From: Glandiceps talaboti
Lineage: Eukaryota; Hemichordata; Enteropneusta; Spengelidae
Assembly (NCBI RefSeq): GCF_964340395.1
Contig: NC_135560.1
Coordinates: 21,141,675 to 21,205,674 of the forward strand
Direction of reading: 5' to 3'
DNA length: 64,000 bases
The notes beneath the pieces are model-generated. The model ran no database searches. It was given only the letters and a program-made list of their open reading frames with translations, and was not told where the DNA came from. Position numbers and translations under genes: made by a program. Below are positions 60,973 to 64,000 of this stretch, piece by piece (within the stretch, counting starts at the first letter, position 1; the number at the start of each line of letters is the position of its first letter).

Positions 60973-63685
60973 TCAGTCTGTTTGCATTGGTTGGATGTCT
61001 TCATCAAGGGTTATACTGATATGATCTGTAGCTTTGGATGATTCTCCTATACTTTCCTGTGTAGCTATGTGTATACTTGAAGTAGATACCGATTCAACAG
61101 TTGGTTTCGAAACTGGAGGTGATTTGACGGCAAACATGTTGTCACTAGGGGGTTTAATGGGTTTAACTGAGATCAAATTACCAGGTTTAAACATTGATAG
61201 TAATGTCTGTTGTCCATGTTGGCTCTTCATTGGAGTAGAATTCTCTTGTTTAGTTGATGATGGTGGAGACGTCGCCGTTTTATTTTCTTGTTTCGTTAAA
61301 GTTGGCGGAGGAGTTGCTGTTTTATCTGCTAGTTTGGTGTAGGAAGTTGGTGGAGGAGTTGCCGCGTTACTTTCTGTAGATGTCGGTAAAGTGTTTCCAC
61401 ATTCCATAATAACACAATCATCACTATCGCTATCACTATCAGCTGTGTATCCATCAACTTCAGTACTCTGTGGACCACAAACTTTAGATGGTGTCTTGAT
61501 TGGGGCTGATTTTGGTGTCTGGTTTTGGAAAGCCGCTAAGATCGGTTTGACAGGAGTACATGTTGTTGTTACAATACTGTCAGTCTTCAAGGATTTGGCT
61601 TTCTCAAATAGGGCTGCTGGTGATACAGGTCTGGTGAACTGCGTAATACTGGGTGTCGCTCTTTCACTTATTTTTCCAACATCTGTATCTTTATTTGTGG
61701 CTTCACTCACAGTTTTTGTTGTTTTGGAAATATAAGCCCATTGATTTGGGACAGGGAGATCACTCATTTTGTATTCCTCTAGTATCTGTTGATGTACATA
61801 CCAACAGGTTTTCTTGAATGCTGACCGTTTTTCTCTGACTGCAATGGCATTGATTTTGAGATCAACCTGTCGTTTTGAAATGACATATTCCCCACTATCT
61901 TCAATGAGAGGTGTAGTAGGTCTGCTACCAGTTACTGACGTATTTGATCTGTTGCCTGTACTGTTTTCTTGTAAGTCGCCTTGAGGTTCAGCTTTATTTG
62001 GACTATTACTTGTCTTTGTTGTATCAGTTTCTGCACCGACTGGCTTGTTCAATTTCTGTTTCCAGAATTCACGGAATTCTTTTATGAGTGTTTTGATTCC
62101 ACTGATGTTACCATGGACTAAACGGATCAAATCCGGCAAGGCTATAAGTAAAAAACAACAACACATTTACAATTATTTGTTAAAGCGAATACTAAATACA
62201 CTTGTTCTCAACTACTTTTGGAGCACATTCATTTTCTTTTGGCATGAATGTCTGTCTTTTTATCTATTGTAAAGAATATGGGGAGATGAAATATGGAAAT
62301 CTTAAATAGTAAACTAATGCCCTATCATTTACATACTGCATGTATCAACATCTGTAATCACACAAAAGAATTAGGTACATTTTGTATTTACAGCAGTAGT
62401 TTGATGTTTCAATATAAGGTATTCTGGGTTAGTCTATAGTCAGTGAGGTTCCTCACACCAACCACACTCAAAATGCACGAGTTTCCCTATCGTCAAATTT
62501 AGAAATCCCTATTGCTTATGATGTTTTTTGTTTGAAATTGAGTGGTTTTGCACTTCTCCGTGCCTACTAATATGTGATTGGATAACGGTAGTCAAGCTCT
62601 TCCAACTATACCTTAGCGTATATTTAAAGGGGAATGCCACTCCAGGAGAGAAAGGTATTTTCATAAACTTTGGGTTTTGGAGTCATTTCATCATTAACAT
62701 CACATAAATATCTTGCCATTGCCAAGAAACACCTTACTAACACATTTTTCTACCGTCATTGTTCTTGCAGTGGTCCAGTTTTACCTCATGGGTATCAACA
62801 TACATTCATATGTATTAGGTGAACTATGAATATTCATGACTTATCTGAAGGTAATAAACGTTTATGTTCACTGTTCATCTGATACAAATGCTTGTGTCTG
62901 CTGATACCCATGAAACAACAATGGACCACTGCAAGAACAATGCATGCAAGTGTACTGAGTCCTGCTGGCTGCTCCGATTCACTGGTATGGGCACGTTGTT
63001 ATGCACCTTTTACCCCTTTATGTTACCAGGGTTCCCCAACTTTAGCAAAAACACTGTGTATATAGATGGCATTTTTCAACCATGTGAGGTGAAAACCCAG
63101 ATGGTAGATGGCAGGACAAACTAATGACAAGATTTGAAACGCTTGGCACCTTCTGTAGGAAAATTTGCAAAGCATCTTTGAGAGTACATGACAGTGATAT
63201 TGCAAAGAAAAAGGAAACCAAGATACTGGAAAGGGGGAAATATGGCAAAGTATCATAGTTCTGGATACATTTTGATAGAAAGATTTGCATAGATTTTCCC
63301 TAAATTACCTCCCTAAGAAAAAACTGTCCACACAGTGAGAACAGATTCAGAAACTATTACTTCTGGCCAACTTACCTTCCAATGGCACAGGTTTCTTAAT
63401 ACTAGAATTACTTCTCTGTGGTATTGTGTCACCTGAGTTGCCATCTAGACAACCATCCTCTGGGTTTTTCACTGTAAAACTTGTTGCTATGGGAACCGAT
63501 ACAAAGGACATGACTCTGTATTTCTGCAAGGTTTTCATCATCACTGTCTGTTTGTCAGTAAGTTCATCACCAGCCCATACACATCCTAAGACTGATGGCT
63601 GCATGGGTTGACACTGACGTTTTAATTCAGCTTCCCAGGCCTGTGCTTTGGCAGATCTTTTAGCTTTGAAAGAATCTAAGTCCTC
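60973..63685 (-). CDS. CHAF1A: Chromatin assembly factor 1 subunit A, C-terminal part (last two exons; 5' end outside window)
   Basis: Large subunit of CAF-1, the PCNA-linked chaperone that deposits H3-H4 on newly replicated DNA. Visible exons: 63685-63376 (310 nt) and 62141-60973 (1,169 nt, stop at 60973-60975), joined in phase 1 by GT/AG. The first encodes the PSVLGCVWAGDE segment, matching the human CHAF1A GCVWAADRD region. The second begins with LPDLIRLVHGN, matching the human LLPLLHGN helix. It then carries the winged-helix DNA-binding domain, including CWYVHQQILEEY and DLPVPNQWAY, which match human CWYVHPQVL and HLPVPCQWSY. A long Ser/Thr/Pro-rich tail follows with PSITQFTRP (human CITQFMKKR), an acidic DSDSDDCVIMEC stretch like human EGDCMIVDV, and QQTLLSMFKP, which resembles a PCNA-binding motif. 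The tail is longer than in human. Upstream exons (acidic and beta-domain parts) must lie beyond 64000. Nothing in the visible part looks broken. Confidence 0.92.
62142..63375 (-). other. CHAF1A intron
   Basis: Intron between the two visible CHAF1A exons, phase 1, with donor GTAAGT at 63375 and acceptor TTATAG at 62142. No repeat of note. The region 63686-64000 is the next intron upstream. Confidence 0.85.
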
Positions 63686-64000
63686 CTGTTGAAGGGAAAA
63701 GTGATTCACATCATAATTACTATCACATGAAATAACTTGGACTGATAAAGCTCATCTTTATATTTCACTTTGTAGAGGTGTGTCACTGTCCTGGGGCTAA
63801 ATCTAACACTCCATTTTAGACAAATTTGAGTACAAAAATACATACTCCATTTTAGACTACTAATCTTGTGAGACCTGATCGCATTATGGGATGGATTTGC
63901 CATGAATACAAGAGATGATTGACTGGGGTCTGATGTGAAATAAAATACTCGAATATATTGTTTAAAATTTTTGGGTAGGATTGGTACCATTTTAGATCAT

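Noticed and set aside
63706-63990. Minus-strand frame as a further CHAF1A exon
   Set aside because: No match to CHAF1A upstream sequence; the exon acceptor at 63686 indicates that this is intron.

Overview
The window is nuclear DNA of an invertebrate animal. It has AT-rich intergenic DNA, genes split by spliceosomal introns, two animal-type tRNA genes, non-LTR retrotransposon debris and very many microsatellites and minisatellites. The exon lengths of the tropomyosin gene match the vertebrate gene almost exactly. A marine invertebrate, such as an invertebrate deuterostome or a lophotrochozoan, fits, but the sequence alone does not fix the phylum.

Layout. Positions 1-26,079 hold no protein-coding gene I can support. 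They contain trinucleotide, tetranucleotide, (AT)n and (CT)n arrays, a LINE 3' end (835-1,185), a perfect 75-bp-arm palindrome carrying a hammerhead-like core (10,314-10,466), a 22-bp-arm hairpin (15,954-16,002) and a tRNA-Cys gene (16,602-16,673). Positions 26,080-34,617 (+) hold a complete nine-exon alkaline phosphatase gene, here ALP-A, 518 aa. Positions 36,229-43,672 (-) hold a second complete nine-exon alkaline phosphatase gene, ALP-B, 506 aa. The two face each other tail to tail with the same intron positions and phases, so they are paralogs. A tRNA-Met gene lies at 44,587-44,659. Positions 46,390-56,440 (-) hold an eight-exon divergent tropomyosin of 247 aa whose introns carry four unrelated minisatellites (33, 49, 24 and 39 bp). 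A decayed CR1/L2-like LINE follows at about 57,050-58,740. The right end (60,973-63,685, -) holds the last two exons of CHAF1A, the large subunit of chromatin assembly factor 1; its 5' part lies beyond the window.

The genes do not form a pathway. The two phosphatases are secreted or cell-surface phosphomonoesterases, tropomyosin is an actin-filament protein, and CHAF1A deposits histones behind replication forks.

The most unusual features are in ALP-B. One splice donor has been amplified into a 19-bp tandem array with five identical donor cores, and one splice acceptor with its exon start has been amplified into a 44-bp array. Also notable are about 233-bp inverted repeats that flank the first tropomyosin exon, and the palindrome with the ribozyme-like core.
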